A stretch of 64,000 bases of DNA from Sphingomonadales bacterium (lineage in GTDB: Bacteria; Pseudomonadota; Alphaproteobacteria; Sphingomonadales; Sphingomonadaceae), in NCBI GenBank assembly GCA_025352685.1, contig JANXSN010000095.1, forward strand, positions 1 through 64,000, given 5' to 3'. A program made the translations under genes and the position numbers. Positions 48,055 to 57,763 of this stretch are shown here, one piece after another (positions within the stretch are counted from its first letter, which is position 1; every line of letters starts with the position of its first letter). The notes beneath the pieces were generated by a model. That model saw nothing but the letters and a program-made list of their open reading frames with translations. It made no database searches and had not been told where the DNA came from.

Positions 48055-49054
48055 ACCGGTTACTGGCATTGTCAGGCTCCTGCTCGGGTTCTCCAGTCGC
48101 TTGTCAACGGCCGTTCGAAAGCCACTGTCAACGACGACGTGCAGTCAGACATACGAACGCGGCAATGATCATCTTACCGCTTGCGCGACGAACGGACCGA
48201 TCCGCGCCGTCTTCGCATCGCCCGGGTTGCCGAGATTGCGTTTGAGCACCTCGTGGCTGGTGGTGGAACCCGGCGTCGTTTCAGCGTGCGACCATGGTGT
48301 AGAAAGTGGCGCGGCGAGCATGTCGGACTGGCTCCGCTGATTGTTGTGCCCGGCGGCGTTGATGATGAGCCCGCTTGCGGATCGGCGATGTTGGCATTCC
48401 GGTACCGGCACGCCAACACCGGCCCAGCGCGCAACAGAGCCCGCGCATGACAGCCATCCGGACGCCGACCTGCGTAGAATATTTCTGGTTGATGTCCATC
48501 CAGCGGTGCAGCATGCCGCCCCATGCCATTGCTCCTTAATTCGGTAGGCCTGGGATCGACGCCGGGAGGTCTTTCGCATCGGCGCGCTCGCGCTGGCCAT
48601 GGTTAATACTTGTTCGTTGGCGCTACCGTCGGGACAAGGCGGTAAGTGGGCAACGCGAAGCGAGGACCATTGCTGGCACAATCACCGTCGTCTCGCCCAA
48701 GCCATTCGTTTGTCGCGTCTCGACCAGCCGCGGTGAACCAAGACAATCAGCAGGGCGTTCCCTCGCTTGCCGATCGTCCAAAAGTCCAGGCTCTCGCGTG
48801 GCTGGCTGCCGAAAGACGGCGTCCGTGCGGCCTCAGGCTGTTTTGCCGGGCCCGCTGTTTGCCCAGGAACGATCGATGAGATCTGAGCCCGGTCTGCTTA
48901 GGATCGCGAGCGGTATTTCTGTGTCAGACCGCTCGGTGGCTCCGCACGTCGGCCCGCTCGGAAGACGCGCTTGCCTAGGCGCCGCGCAAGCCGGTTATTG
49001 CTGCAGGCTGCTATTCTCGCGGGGACGCCGGGTATCCGGTGGACCGACGTTGCG
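48055..49054. other. Decayed intergenic DNA between hisZ and purA
   Basis: One kilobase without an intact gene. On the minus strand, 48174-48531 has protein-like readings split over two frames. An AAGGAGC-preceded ATG gives MAWGGMLHRWMDINQKYSTQ, and after a frame change a run ending AKTARIGPFVAQAVR reaches a stop at 48169-48171. This looks like a frameshifted remnant of a gene I cannot name. The rest (48550-49054) shows nothing convincing. Confidence 0.35.
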
Positions 49055-49354
49055 TCATTGCGGTTTGGGAGCGGGGCCTTGATCGGTGCTGGTCGCCCCA
49101 GGAGCCGTCATGTCGCCATTTACACGCCTAGCTTGGCGTGCAGCTCGCAACGCGGCCATTTCTTTCTTGCAGCCGTCGGACAGCTTGTCGCGGCTGGCTA
49201 TCATGCACGCCCGACGCGCCTCGCGGTCACCCGTCGCAGGGCAAAGGTTCGTCATTTCAGCGCGGCATGCATCAGACAGCATCGGGAGTGGCGCGTCCTG
49301 AGCGCTGGCAGCCGTTGCAATGGCGAGTGCAGCAAACCTTAGCCTAAGGCGCAT
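49055..49354 (-). CDS. Small secreted cysteine-rich-repeat protein
   Basis: A 99-residue exported protein. The signal peptide MRLRLRFAALAIATAASAQ is followed by one Cys-rich helical repeat with four Cys (DACRAEMTNLCPATGD, then RRACMIASRDKLSDGCKKEM), the C-x7-C-x11-C pattern of the cysteine-rich repeat family found in small bacterial periplasmic proteins and in Golgi glycoprotein GLG1. The tail is Pro- and Thr-rich. A GGAG lies eight bases before the ATG. The function in bacteria is not established. It is divergent from purA by about 80 bases. Confidence 0.7.
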   Translation of the reverse strand: MRLRLRFAALAIATAASAQDAPLPMLSDACRAEMTNLCPATGDREARRACMIASRDKLSDGCKKEMAALRAARQARRVNGDMTAPGATSTDQGPAPKPQ

Positions 49355-49436
49355 AAGAGTGACTCCGATGGGCTATCGGGGGGTGGACGGCAAAGCTGCG
49401 GGACAATACGGACCAGTTCACATTTCCCCTCACTGA

Positions 49437-50738
49437 ATGGATACACAGAAATTGGCGAATGTCACCGTGATCGGCGCGCAGTGGGGGGACGAAGGCAAGG
49501 GTAAGATCGTCGACTGGCTTGCTAGCCGCGCCGATGTTGTCGTTCGTTTTCAGGGCGGACACAATGCCGGTCACACGCTTGTCGTGGGCAACGAGGTCTA
49601 CAAGCTCAGCCTGTTACCGTCGGGTATTGTACGCGGAACGATGTCGGTGATCGGTAACGGCGTCGTACTCGATCCGTGGCACTTTCGCGACGAAGTGGCA
49701 AAGCTGAGCGCACAGGGCGTGTCGATCACCCCTGAAAATCTTCAGGTTGCCGACAATTGCCCGTTGATCCTGCCGTTCCACCGCGACCTCGATGGGTTGC
49801 GCGAAGATGCGAGCGAATTCAAAATCGGTACGACTCGGCGCGGTATCGGCCCAGCATACGAGGACAAGGTCGGGCGGCGTGCGATCCGGGTGTGCGATCT
49901 CGCCCATCTCGACGATCTCGATCCGCAGATCGACAGATTGTGCGCACATCACGATGCGCTGCGCGCCGGTTTTGATCAGCCGCCGGTTGACCGTATTCGG
50001 CTCAAGACGGAACTGGCACAGATCGCGCCGCATATCTTGCCATTCGCCAAGCCGGTCTGGCATTCGTTGGGCGAGTTACGGCGCGCGGGAAAGCGGATCC
50101 TGTTCGAAGGCGCCCAAGGCATGCTGCTCGATGTCGATCATGGCACCTACCCGTTTGTCACATCGTCGAACACGGTCGCCGGGACGTCATCGTCGGGTAC
50201 CGGCCTGGGGCCTGCGGCGGCGGGTTATGTGCTGGGTATCGTCAAGGCCTATACGACACGCGTAGGCGCAGGGCCGTTCCCGACCGAGCTGGAGGATGCA
50301 ACCGGGCAACGTCTGGGTGAGCGGGGGCATGAGTTTGGGACAGTTACCGGCCGCAAGCGCCGCTGCGGATGGTTCGATGCTGTGCTTGTTCGCAAGGCGG
50401 CGGCCGTGTCAGGCGTGTCGGGGATCGCCTTTACAAAGCTCGATGTCCTCGACGGATTCGAGACGTTAAAAATCTGCACGGGGTATCGGCTTGGCGGAAC
50501 CGTTATCGACTATTTTCCGGCGCATGCCGCAGACCAGGCCGCAGCTGAGCCGATCTACGAGGAGATCGAGGGCTGGTCGCAGTCAACGGCTGGGGCGCGG
50601 AGTTGGGCGGACCTGCCGGCAACGGCGATCAAATACATTCGACGGGTCGAAGAACTCATTCACTGCCCGGTTGCGTTAGTAAGTACGTCACCCGAGCGCG
50701 AGGATACGATACTGGTGCGCGACCCGTTCGCGGATTGA
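49437..50738 (+). CDS. purA: Adenylosuccinate synthetase
   Basis: The first committed step from IMP to AMP (433 residues). The GTP-binding loop and catalytic Asp are in [16 protein letters not shown] near residues 12-27, with the catalytic His in [10 protein letters not shown] near 43. [36 protein letters not shown] (ends only) and [14 protein letters not shown] follow, all diagnostic. The length is normal. It converges on a TM2-domain gene whose stop is the next base. Confidence 0.97.
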   Translation: MDTQKLANVTVIGAQWGDEGKGKIVDWLASRADVVVRFQGGHNAGHTLVVGNEVYKLSLLPSGIVRGTMSVIGNGVVLDPWHFRDEVAKLSAQGVSITPENLQVADNCPLILPFHRDLDGLREDASEFKIGTTRRGIGPAYEDKVGRRAIRVCDLAHLDDLDPQIDRLCAHHDALRAGFDQPPVDRIRLKTELAQIAPHILPFAKPVWHSLGELRRAGKRILFEGAQGMLLDVDHGTYPFVTSSNTVAGTSSSGTGLGPAAAGYVLGIVKAYTTRVGAGPFPTELEDATGQRLGERGHEFGTVTGRKRRCGWFDAVLVRKAAAVSGVSGIAFTKLDVLDGFETLKICTGYRLGGTVIDYFPAHAADQAAAEPIYEEIEGWSQSTAGARSWADLPATAIKYIRRVEELIHCPVALVSTSPEREDTILVRDPFAD

Positions 50739-50999
50739 TTAGCGCCTGACCCATCCCGGGATCAGCAGCGCGTCGACAAGCCACCAGACACCCAGCGCGC
50801 CCCAAAGCAGAAAGCCAAGCCCGAACCAGAAGGTCAGCCAACCAAGACCGTGGAGAAGCAGCATCAACAGACCGCTGCCGACGTGTCCGGTTACGAACCG
50901 GTGAACGCCGAACATGCCGAAAAAGAACCAGACGACATAGACGAGGATCGTCACGCCAGTTGCATCAGAATTACGACGGTACCGATCGATCGCGGCCAT
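50739..50999 (-). CDS. TM2-domain membrane protein
   Basis: An 86-residue protein with the TM2 domain: a first hydrophobic segment (about 17-37, ILVYVVWFFFGMFGVHRFVTG) containing the conserved GxHRFY-like motif as GVHRFVTGHVGSG, a middle span, and a third segment ending LGVWWLVDALLIPGWV. AAAGGAG precedes the ATG. TM2 proteins are widespread small membrane proteins with no settled function in bacteria. It converges on purA with no spacing. Confidence 0.85.
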   Translation of the reverse strand: MAAIDRYRRNSDATGVTILVYVVWFFFGMFGVHRFVTGHVGSGLLMLLLHGLGWLTFWFGLGFLLWGALGVWWLVDALLIPGWVRR

Positions 51000-51320
51000 G
51001 TCTGGCTCCTTTCACTGTATTGTCGATATAGGACGGTCTTCGTCCAAACCAAGAGGGTGCTATGCACCTACGGGCGAGATTGGGAATGACCCAACGACGC
51101 ACACACGTCCTAACGTTCCAGATCGGTATTTCCGTTGCGCGTCCGCGCCCCCTGTTTGTCGGGTAACAACCGTTCGGGCACGACGGGCGTCACCTGCAGC
51201 ACCGAGGCGCGGGCTTGACGATACAGGGGCACTGCGTTTAGGCGCTCAGGTCTCGGGCGGCACCTCGCCCGGCTTGGGGTACCTGATACGGCTCCTCGAC
51301 GAACGAAGGGAACAGACATC
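51000..51320. other. rplQ upstream region without rpoA
   Basis: About 320 bases between the TM2 gene and rplQ with no supported gene. It must hold the promoter of rplQ here, since rpoA, its almost universal upstream neighbour, is absent. A GGGCG / CGCCC hairpin at roughly 51256-51271 lies 50 bases before the start and might act in the leader. No clear -35/-10 pair was identified. Confidence 0.4.
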
Positions 51321-51740
51321 ATGCGTCATCGCGTCGGCGGACGTAAGCTCCAGCGTACTTCCTCACACCGCACAGCGCTGTTCCGCAACATGGCGGCAGC
51401 ACTTATCAAGCACGAACAGATCACGACAACCCTGGCAAAGGCCAAGGAATTGCGCCCTTATACCGAAAAGCTCATCACGCTGGCTAAAAAGGGCGGTCTA
51501 TCGAACCGTCGTCTCGCCCATGCGCGGCTGCTCGACGAGACGCAGCTGGTTAAGCTGTTCGACGTTCTGGCGCCGCGTTATGGCGATCGCTCCGGTGGCT
51601 ATATACGCGTGCTCAAGGCGGGCATCCGGGCCTCCGACGCCGCGGATATGGCGATCATCGAATTCGTCGACCGTGACGTGTCTGCAAAGGGCCAGGACTC
51701 GGGTCCGGTCGCAGGCGAAGAGCTCGACCAGGCTGCGTAA
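51321..51740 (+). CDS. rplQ: 50S ribosomal protein L17
   Basis: L17 (139 residues) opens [20 protein letters not shown], the invariant N-terminus, followed by [33 protein letters not shown], given by its ends, and [27 protein letters not shown]. The last 20 residues are an acidic extension. GAAGGGA precedes the ATG. It normally forms an operon with rpoA; in this window its upstream neighbour is instead a convergent TM2 gene. A strong hairpin terminator follows. Confidence 0.97.
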   Translation: MRHRVGGRKLQRTSSHRTALFRNMAAALIKHEQITTTLAKAKELRPYTEKLITLAKKGGLSNRRLAHARLLDETQLVKLFDVLAPRYGDRSGGYIRVLKAGIRASDAADMAIIEFVDRDVSAKGQDSGPVAGEELDQAA

Positions 51741-51786
51741 CAAGCGCCGCCAAAGCACTGCTTGCGGCAAGTTCAAAGGGCACATA

Positions 51787-51820
51787 GGCTCCGGAAACAC
51801 CCGTTTCCGGAGCCTCTCCT
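51787..51820 (+). terminator. Strong hairpin after rplQ, overlapping next RBS
   Basis: A perfect 12-bp stem, GGCTCCGGAAAC (51787-51798) and GTTTCCGGAGCC (51803-51814), has a four-base loop and a short pyrimidine tract (TCTCCTTT). It is the best terminator-like structure in the window and ends the rplQ transcript. Its right arm also contains the GGAG that would serve the TTG start at 51821. Confidence 0.7.
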
Positions 51821-53941
51821 TTGAAACCTGTTCTTCTTGCGGCGGTCACTGCGCTGTTGTCTAGTCCAATCATGGCCGAAACCCCCTTATCCTACCCTCT
51901 CACCGTCACTGTCCCCCAAACCGATACAATTTTTGGCGAGACCATCGCTGATCCGTATCGCTGGCTGGAGGACGATGTCCGTACCAACCCTAAAGTGCGT
52001 GACTGGGTGACGGCAGAAAACAATGTCACGGATGCCTACCTGGCAACGTTACCGAGGCGTGACGGGTTTAAGATGCGTATGAAGGCGCTCTATAATTACG
52101 AGCGTATGGGAACGCCGCGAAAGGCCGGTGCCCGCTATTTTTTTTCGCACAATACCGGCCTTCAGAATCAATCTACGCTATGGGTGCGGGACGGCCCTTC
52201 GGGTAACCGGCGGCAGTTGCTTGACCCGAACCTATGGGCAAAGGACGGTGCGACCGCGCTTGCGGAATGGGCGCCTTCCGCTGATGGACGCTATCTTGCC
52301 TATGGCATCCAGGACGGCGGCACCGATTGGCGCACACTCAAGGTGGTCGATGCAACCACCGGCAAGGAATTGCCCGACCACATCGAATGGGTAAAATTCA
52401 GCGGCATCGCGTGGAAACCCGATGGAAGTGGATTTTTCTACTCGCGTTTTGCCAAACCCGAAGGCGCAAAGTTTCAGTCGCTCAACCTTGACCAGCAGGT
52501 GTGGTTCCACACTGTTGGTACTGCGCAAGATACCGATTCAATGGTCTACGCAACGCCAGACCGCCCCAAGCTCGGTCACAGTGCGCAGGTTACCGATGAC
52601 GGCAAGTGGCTGGTCATTACCTCGGCGCAAGGGACCGATCCCAAGGTTGAGGTAACGATCGCTGCGCTCGATGCCGGCCCAATCAAAACACACCCCCTTG
52701 TCGCCGGCCTCGCCAATAGTTGGCAGCTGGCGGGGACCGTCGGATCGAAGTTCTGGTTCGTGACGGACAAGGGCGCGCCCAAAGGGCGACTGACCGTCGT
52801 CGACGTCGCAGCAAAAACGCTCAAATTTAGACAAGTCGTCGCTGAAACCGGTGATACTCTGGTGGGCGCTTCGCTCATTGGACAGCGGCTCGTGGTCGCC
52901 TACCTGGGCGATGCCAAGTCGGAGGCAGAATTGTTCGAGTTGGACGGCCGATCGCTTGGCGCTGTTCGGCTCCCAGACATCGGTACCGCGTCGGGTTTCG
53001 GCGGCAAGACCGGCGACAGCGAAAGCTTTTACACCTTCACCGGCTTCGCGACGCCCGCGACGGTCTATCGTTTTGACAGCGCAACAGGCCGGTCGGAGGT
53101 GTTCTTTCAGCCGAAACTGGCGTTCGATCCGAACGCCTTCGAAACGACACAGGTCTTTTACCCGTCAAAAGACGGCACCAAAGTACCAATGTTCATCGTC
53201 CGCAAAAAAGATTTGCCCGCGGGACCGCAGCCAACTTTGCTTTATGGCTATGGCGGGTTCAACATTTCGCTGACGCCCGGATACAGTGCGACACGCCTGG
53301 CGTGGCTTGAGGCCGGCGGGGTGTACGCGATTGCGAACTTGCGCGGTGGCGGCGAGTACGGAAAGGCGTGGCACGAAGCCGGCAAGCGGGCGCAAAAGCA
53401 AAATGTGTTCGATGATTTCATTGCAGCCGGCGAATATCTGGTCGCGCAAGGCGTCACGTCAAAGGCCAGGTTGGCGATCCAGGGTGGATCGAACGGCGGG
53501 TTGCTGGTCGGTGCCGTGGTGAATCAACGGCCTGATCTGTTCGCGGCGGCCCTTCCAGCAGTCGGCGTGATGGATATGCTGCGGTTCAATCGTTTTACCG
53601 CCGGGCGCTATTGGACTGACGATTACGGCGATCCGGATATCAAGGCCGACTTTCAGATTCTGCGTGCCTATTCGCCGCTACATAATATCCGATCGGGTAC
53701 ACAATACCCGGCGATCCTGGTCACCACTGCTGATACCGACGACCGTGTTGTGCCTGGTCACAGCTTCAAATACACCGCAACGCTTCAGGCGGCGAGGCTT
53801 GGCGACAAGCCCCACTTGATCCGCATTGAAACCCGTGCGGGCCATGGGAGCGGCAAGCCGACTGACAAGATTATCGAGGAAGCAGCGGATCAATGGGCAT
53901 TCATTGCGCGGTGGACAGGCATGACAACCGGAGGAAACTGA
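51821..53941 (+). CDS. Prolyl oligopeptidase family protein (S9A)
   Basis: A serine peptidase of 706 residues that cleaves short peptides after proline. The signal peptide KPVLLAAVTALLSSPIMAETP indicates periplasmic location. The N-terminal seven-bladed propeller begins DPYRWLEDD. The catalytic domain has YGYGGFNISLTP, ANLRGGGEYGKAWHEAG, the nucleophile GGSNGGLLVGAVVNQRP near residue 557, the Asp region DDRVVPGHSFKY and His in AGHGSGKP near 678. The start is TTG; the next ATG (at the end of the signal peptide) would abolish export, so TTG is preferred. Confidence 0.93.
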   Translation: MKPVLLAAVTALLSSPIMAETPLSYPLTVTVPQTDTIFGETIADPYRWLEDDVRTNPKVRDWVTAENNVTDAYLATLPRRDGFKMRMKALYNYERMGTPRKAGARYFFSHNTGLQNQSTLWVRDGPSGNRRQLLDPNLWAKDGATALAEWAPSADGRYLAYGIQDGGTDWRTLKVVDATTGKELPDHIEWVKFSGIAWKPDGSGFFYSRFAKPEGAKFQSLNLDQQVWFHTVGTAQDTDSMVYATPDRPKLGHSAQVTDDGKWLVITSAQGTDPKVEVTIAALDAGPIKTHPLVAGLANSWQLAGTVGSKFWFVTDKGAPKGRLTVVDVAAKTLKFRQVVAETGDTLVGASLIGQRLVVAYLGDAKSEAELFELDGRSLGAVRLPDIGTASGFGGKTGDSESFYTFTGFATPATVYRFDSATGRSEVFFQPKLAFDPNAFETTQVFYPSKDGTKVPMFIVRKKDLPAGPQPTLLYGYGGFNISLTPGYSATRLAWLEAGGVYAIANLRGGGEYGKAWHEAGKRAQKQNVFDDFIAAGEYLVAQGVTSKARLAIQGGSNGGLLVGAVVNQRPDLFAAALPAVGVMDMLRFNRFTAGRYWTDDYGDPDIKADFQILRAYSPLHNIRSGTQYPAILVTTADTDDRVVPGHSFKYTATLQAARLGDKPHLIRIETRAGHGSGKPTDKIIEEAADQWAFIARWTGMTTGGN

Positions 53942-54088
53942 GCGGGAATATCCGCGCTCTGCCGGTTCGACGAAGCCGTCAATGCTTTCATTTCACTGAT
54001 CGATCAATTCAGCATCGTGACACCCCAACTGGTGCATTAGGCTGTTACCCGTTGAGATGTTCGTTGCCGAGTGCAAAGGAATAGCGAG

Positions 54089-54616
54089 ATGACGAAGCTG
54101 CGTTCAGTCACCGCAGGCGCGCTCGCCACCGCGATGCCCGCGACTTCCTTCACGCCTGCATTGGCCCAAGGTTATCGAGGTGGTTATCCTGGCGTTGACT
54201 AAGGGCGTTCCGATTACCGTCACCGTGGCGATGACGATACCGGCGCGATCGTCGCGGGCGTGATCGGCGTAGGCATCCTTGTCGCAATCATTTCCTCGGC
54301 CTCATCGAGCGCCAATCGCGCACCCAATCTGGGCTATGCTGGTAACGGCTACAGCGGCAGCATTCGTTCCGACGAAGCGGCGGCAGATGGCTGTGCCAAT
54401 GCCACCGAGCGGCAGATAGGGGGCGGTGCCCGAACCAGCTCGGTGGATGCGGCTGACCGCGTCGCCGACGGCTTTATCGTGCGCCGATATATAGATTATG
54501 CCCGCGGCGACGATACCCGCTACAGCGGCAGCCGCGACCAGCGCAGCTTCAGCTGCGCGGTCCGATACGGCAATATCCAGCGGGTTGATTTCGTTGCGTA
54601 CTCGTTGAACTATTGA
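54089..54616 (+). pseudogene. Small exported protein gene with in-frame stop
   Basis: An ATG with AAAGGA upstream opens MTKLRSVTAGALATAMPATS, a signal peptide ending ALAQ, then GYRGGYPGVD and a TAA at 54200-54202. The same frame then continues without interruption to 54616: GRSDYRHRGDDD, a hydrophobic AIVAGVIGVGILVAIISS, and a Cys-containing domain ending [10 protein letters not shown]. The TAA probably replaced a Tyr codon. The C-terminal part from the GTG at 54260 might still be made but would lack the signal. The family resembles short sphingomonad proteins of unknown function. Confidence 0.75.
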
Positions 54617-54669
54617 TCCGTTGCGACGGACGGGTTGGCAAAAAGGGCATGGCGTCGCTAGGAGAAACC

Positions 54670-56214
54670 ATGTCCTCTATCCTTATCGTCGATTTCGGCA
54701 GCCAGGTAACACAACTCATCGCCCGTCGTGTTCGCGAGGCAGGTGTGTATTGTGAGATCGTTCCATTCAGCAGTGCCGAGGCAGCGTTTGAACGGATAAA
54801 ACCCGCAGGCGTTATCTTCGGCGGCGGCCCGGCCTCAGTAACACACGAAGGCAGTCCGCGTGCGCCGCAACATCTTTTCGAAGTTGGCGTGCCGATCCTC
54901 GGCATTTGCTATGGCCAGCAAACAATGTGCGCGCAGCTGGGAGGGCGCGTCGGCAGCACCGAGTCGCGTGAATTCGGTCGTGCCTTCCTGCACGTCGACG
55001 ATAGTTGCGTTCTCTTCGATGGCCTGTGGAAGCCGGGTGAAAGCCATCAAGTCTGGATGAGCCATGGCGACAAGGTCGAAGCGTTGCCGCCCGGCTTTCG
55101 CGTCGTCGCTACGTCTGAACGAGCGCCCTTTGCGGTCGTCGCTGACGACGCTCGGCGCTTCTACGCGACGATGTTCCACCCCGAAGTCGTGCATACGCCC
55201 GACGGCGGGAAACTGATTGCCAATTTTGTGCGCCATGTCTGCGGTTGTGCCGGTGACTGGACAATGGCCGGGTATCGCGCGGCAAAGATTGCCGACATTC
55301 GCGCGCAAGTGGGGCAGGGTCGGGTGATTTGCGGGCTGTCGGGAGGTGTGGACTCGTCGGTGGCTGCGGTCTTGATCCACGAAGCGATCGGCGATCAGCT
55401 GACGTGCGTTTACGTTGACCACGGACTGATGCGCATGGGTGAAAGCGACCAGGTCGTAGGCCTTTTTCGGGAGCATTACGGGATCCCGTTGATTCATGTT
55501 GATGCAGAAACGCTGTTCATGAACGGGCTCAAGGGGCTCACCGACCCCGAAGCGAAACGCAAGTTTATCGGCAAGACGTTTATCGACGTGTTTGAGGCCG
55601 AAGCCAAAAAAATTGGCGGGGCGAAGTTTCTCGCTCAGGGAACGCTCTACCCCGACGTCATCGAGAGCGTCTCGTTCACCGGCGGTCCTTCAGTGACGAT
55701 CAAGAGCCATCACAATGTCGGCGGCCTGCCAGATCGGATGGACATGACGCTCGTCGAGCCGCTCCGTGAGCTTTTCAAGGATGAGGTGCGCGTACTGGGC
55801 CGTGAGCTTGGTCTGCCTGAAGCCTTCGTCGGACGACACCCGTTTCCCGGCCCCGGCCTTGCAATCCGCATCCCCGGAGAAGTGACGCGCGACCGGTGCG
55901 ATATTTTGCGCAAGGCAGATGCAATCTACCTTGAGGAGATACGAAACGCCGGACTTTATGACGCAATCTGGCAAGCGTTCGCGGTGCTGCTCCCGGTCCG
56001 CACCGTCGGCGTGATGGGCGACGGTCGAACGTATGAATTCGTTTGCGCCTTGCGCGCCGTAACCTCCACCGACGGCATGACGGCGGATATTTTCCCCTTT
56101 GACAGCGGGTTTCTGTCGCGCGTGGCAACCCGGATCGTCAATGAGGTCGAAGGCATCAACAGGGTCGTTTACGATTACACGTCGAAGCCGCCGGGCACGA
56201 TCGAGTGGGAATGA
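54670..56214 (+). CDS. guaA: GMP synthase (glutamine-hydrolysing)
   Basis: Makes GMP from XMP (514 residues). The glutaminase domain has the nucleophile Cys in [10 protein letters not shown] near residue 80 and His/Glu in [13 protein letters not shown] near 170. The ATP-pyrophosphatase P-loop is [14 protein letters not shown] near 222, and the C-terminal dimerisation domain ends in KPPGTIEWE, the invariant terminus. The ATG follows GGAGAAACC. The intact C-terminus abuts a mobile island: guaA 3' ends are known integration sites, and insertion normally restores the last codons. Confidence 0.97.
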   Translation: MSSILIVDFGSQVTQLIARRVREAGVYCEIVPFSSAEAAFERIKPAGVIFGGGPASVTHEGSPRAPQHLFEVGVPILGICYGQQTMCAQLGGRVGSTESREFGRAFLHVDDSCVLFDGLWKPGESHQVWMSHGDKVEALPPGFRVVATSERAPFAVVADDARRFYATMFHPEVVHTPDGGKLIANFVRHVCGCAGDWTMAGYRAAKIADIRAQVGQGRVICGLSGGVDSSVAAVLIHEAIGDQLTCVYVDHGLMRMGESDQVVGLFREHYGIPLIHVDAETLFMNGLKGLTDPEAKRKFIGKTFIDVFEAEAKKIGGAKFLAQGTLYPDVIESVSFTGGPSVTIKSHHNVGGLPDRMDMTLVEPLRELFKDEVRVLGRELGLPEAFVGRHPFPGPGLAIRIPGEVTRDRCDILRKADAIYLEEIRNAGLYDAIWQAFAVLLPVRTVGVMGDGRTYEFVCALRAVTSTDGMTADIFPFDSGFLSRVATRIVNEVEGINRVVYDYTSKPPGTIEWE

Positions 56215-56331
56215 TTCGGGGCCATTTTTGGCTATCGCGATCAATCGGCATTGCCCCATCAACACATTGAAATAAAAAGACTATCTCACGTTATCTATCG
56301 GGATCAATCGTGGAGCAGCGGTTGGCTCTGG

Positions 56332-56486
56332 CGTCACGCGTGACGGTATCCGGCAAACTTGCACTTGGCCCAATCCAGCGATACCGTCAGAGGTATTGAA
56401 GCCAGTGACGGTATTTTTTCCGTACTAAACCATTGTAACTCAAGTGATAATGTCGGCAAAAATGGCCGAAAATCGCCTGACGGTAT
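56332..56486. repeat. Four TGACGGTAT repeats before the guaA-site integrase
   Basis: The nonamer TGACGGTAT occurs at 56341-56349, 56406-56414 and 56478-56486 on the plus strand and at 56381-56389 on the minus strand. The first copy overlaps a perfect 14-bp palindrome, CGTCACGCGTGACG (56332-56345). All lie between the guaA end and the integrase start. Repeated short sites in this position are the usual arm-type sites for an integrase or excisionase. Confidence 0.65.
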
Positions 56487-56506
56487 TTTGCGTAGAGGAG
56501 GTCGGT

Positions 56507-57763
56507 ATGCTCACCGATGTTGCCCTTAATACCCTGAAACTACGCGAGAAAGCTTACAAGGTCACGGACCGTGACGGCCTTTATGTCCAGGTCTCAACCT
56601 CCGGGACGCTGACGTTTCGGCTGGACTACCGGCTGCATGGGCGGCGCGAGACGCTAACGCTTGGGAAGTACGGTCCCTCCGGTTTGTCCCTTGCTCGAGC
56701 CCGTGAAGCGACGATCGACGCTAAACGTGCAGTCTTCGAAGGCAGGTCCCCGGCCCAGGAAAAGCAACGCGACAAACGCCGGATCAAGGAGGCCAAGAGC
56801 TTCGGTGAGTTTGGTGAGCGCTGGTTGGTGAAGGCGCCGATGGCCGACAGCACCCGCGCGATGCGGCGTTCGATCTTCGAACGAGAGCTTCTGCCAGTCT
56901 GGAAGAACCGGCTGCTGACAGAAATCACGCCGGATGACCTGCGCGCCCACTGCGGCAAGATCGTTGATCGCGGCGCACCGGCGACTGCGATCCATGCCCG
57001 CGACATCCTCAAGCAGATCTACGGGTTTGCGATCTTGCACGGCGAGAAGGTTGCCAATCCGGCCGACGATGTCGGCTCCGCCTCGATCGCGACGTTCGTT
57101 CCAAAGGACCGGTCGCTGTCGCCGACGGAAATTCGCGTGATGCTCAAGCAGCTCGACCATGTAGCGACGCTGCCAACCATCCGACTCGGGATGCGCCTCT
57201 TCCTGCTGACAATGGTGCGCAAGAGCGAGCTGCAGGATGCGGTCTGGGACGAGGTGGACTTCGAGAACGCCGTGTGGACGATCCCTAAGGAGCGCATGAA
57301 GCGATCCAAGGCGCATAACGTCTATCTCTCGCAGCAATGCCTCGACATCATGATCGCGTTGAAGACCTGTGCGGGCAACTCGCGCTACCATCTGCCGTCT
57401 CGGTATGATGCGGATGCGCCGATGTCTCGGGCGACCTTCAACCGCGTCACCTATGCCGTCGTGGAGCGCGCGCAGAAGGAAGGCTTACCGCTGGAGCCGT
57501 TCACGGTACATGACTTGCGCCGGACCGGATCGACCCTGCTCAACGAACTGGGGTTCAACAGTGACTGGATCGAAAAGTGCCTGGCCCATGAAGATGGGCG
57601 GTCCTCGCGCGGCGTCTACAACAAGGCGGAGTACGAGCACCAGCGGCGGCATATGATGCAGGAGTGGTCTGATATCATCGACGCCTGGGTGGCAGGGCAG
57701 AAGCGCGTGCCGGTCCTGATTCCGCCCTCGATGCCTATGCTCGCGCCTGATCCGGCGCTTTGA
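56507..57763 (+). CDS. int: P4-type tyrosine integrase of the guaA island
   Basis: A site-specific recombinase of 418 residues. The N-terminal DUF4102 domain has LREKAYKVTDRDGLYVQV and a TLTLGKYGPSGLSLARAR block, then a core-binding domain (about 95-195), then the catalytic domain with Arg in MVRKSELQDAVW, Lys in ERMKRSKAH, HDLRRTGSTLLNELG, CLAHED and the Tyr in GVYNKAEYEHQRR. GGAGG lies six bases before the chosen ATG. Its position right after guaA marks it as the enzyme that inserted the island. Its end overlaps the AlpA-like gene by 29 bases. Confidence 0.94.
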   Translation: MLTDVALNTLKLREKAYKVTDRDGLYVQVSTSGTLTFRLDYRLHGRRETLTLGKYGPSGLSLARAREATIDAKRAVFEGRSPAQEKQRDKRRIKEAKSFGEFGERWLVKAPMADSTRAMRRSIFERELLPVWKNRLLTEITPDDLRAHCGKIVDRGAPATAIHARDILKQIYGFAILHGEKVANPADDVGSASIATFVPKDRSLSPTEIRVMLKQLDHVATLPTIRLGMRLFLLTMVRKSELQDAVWDEVDFENAVWTIPKERMKRSKAHNVYLSQQCLDIMIALKTCAGNSRYHLPSRYDADAPMSRATFNRVTYAVVERAQKEGLPLEPFTVHDLRRTGSTLLNELGFNSDWIEKCLAHEDGRSSRGVYNKAEYEHQRRHMMQEWSDIIDAWVAGQKRVPVLIPPSMPMLAPDPAL

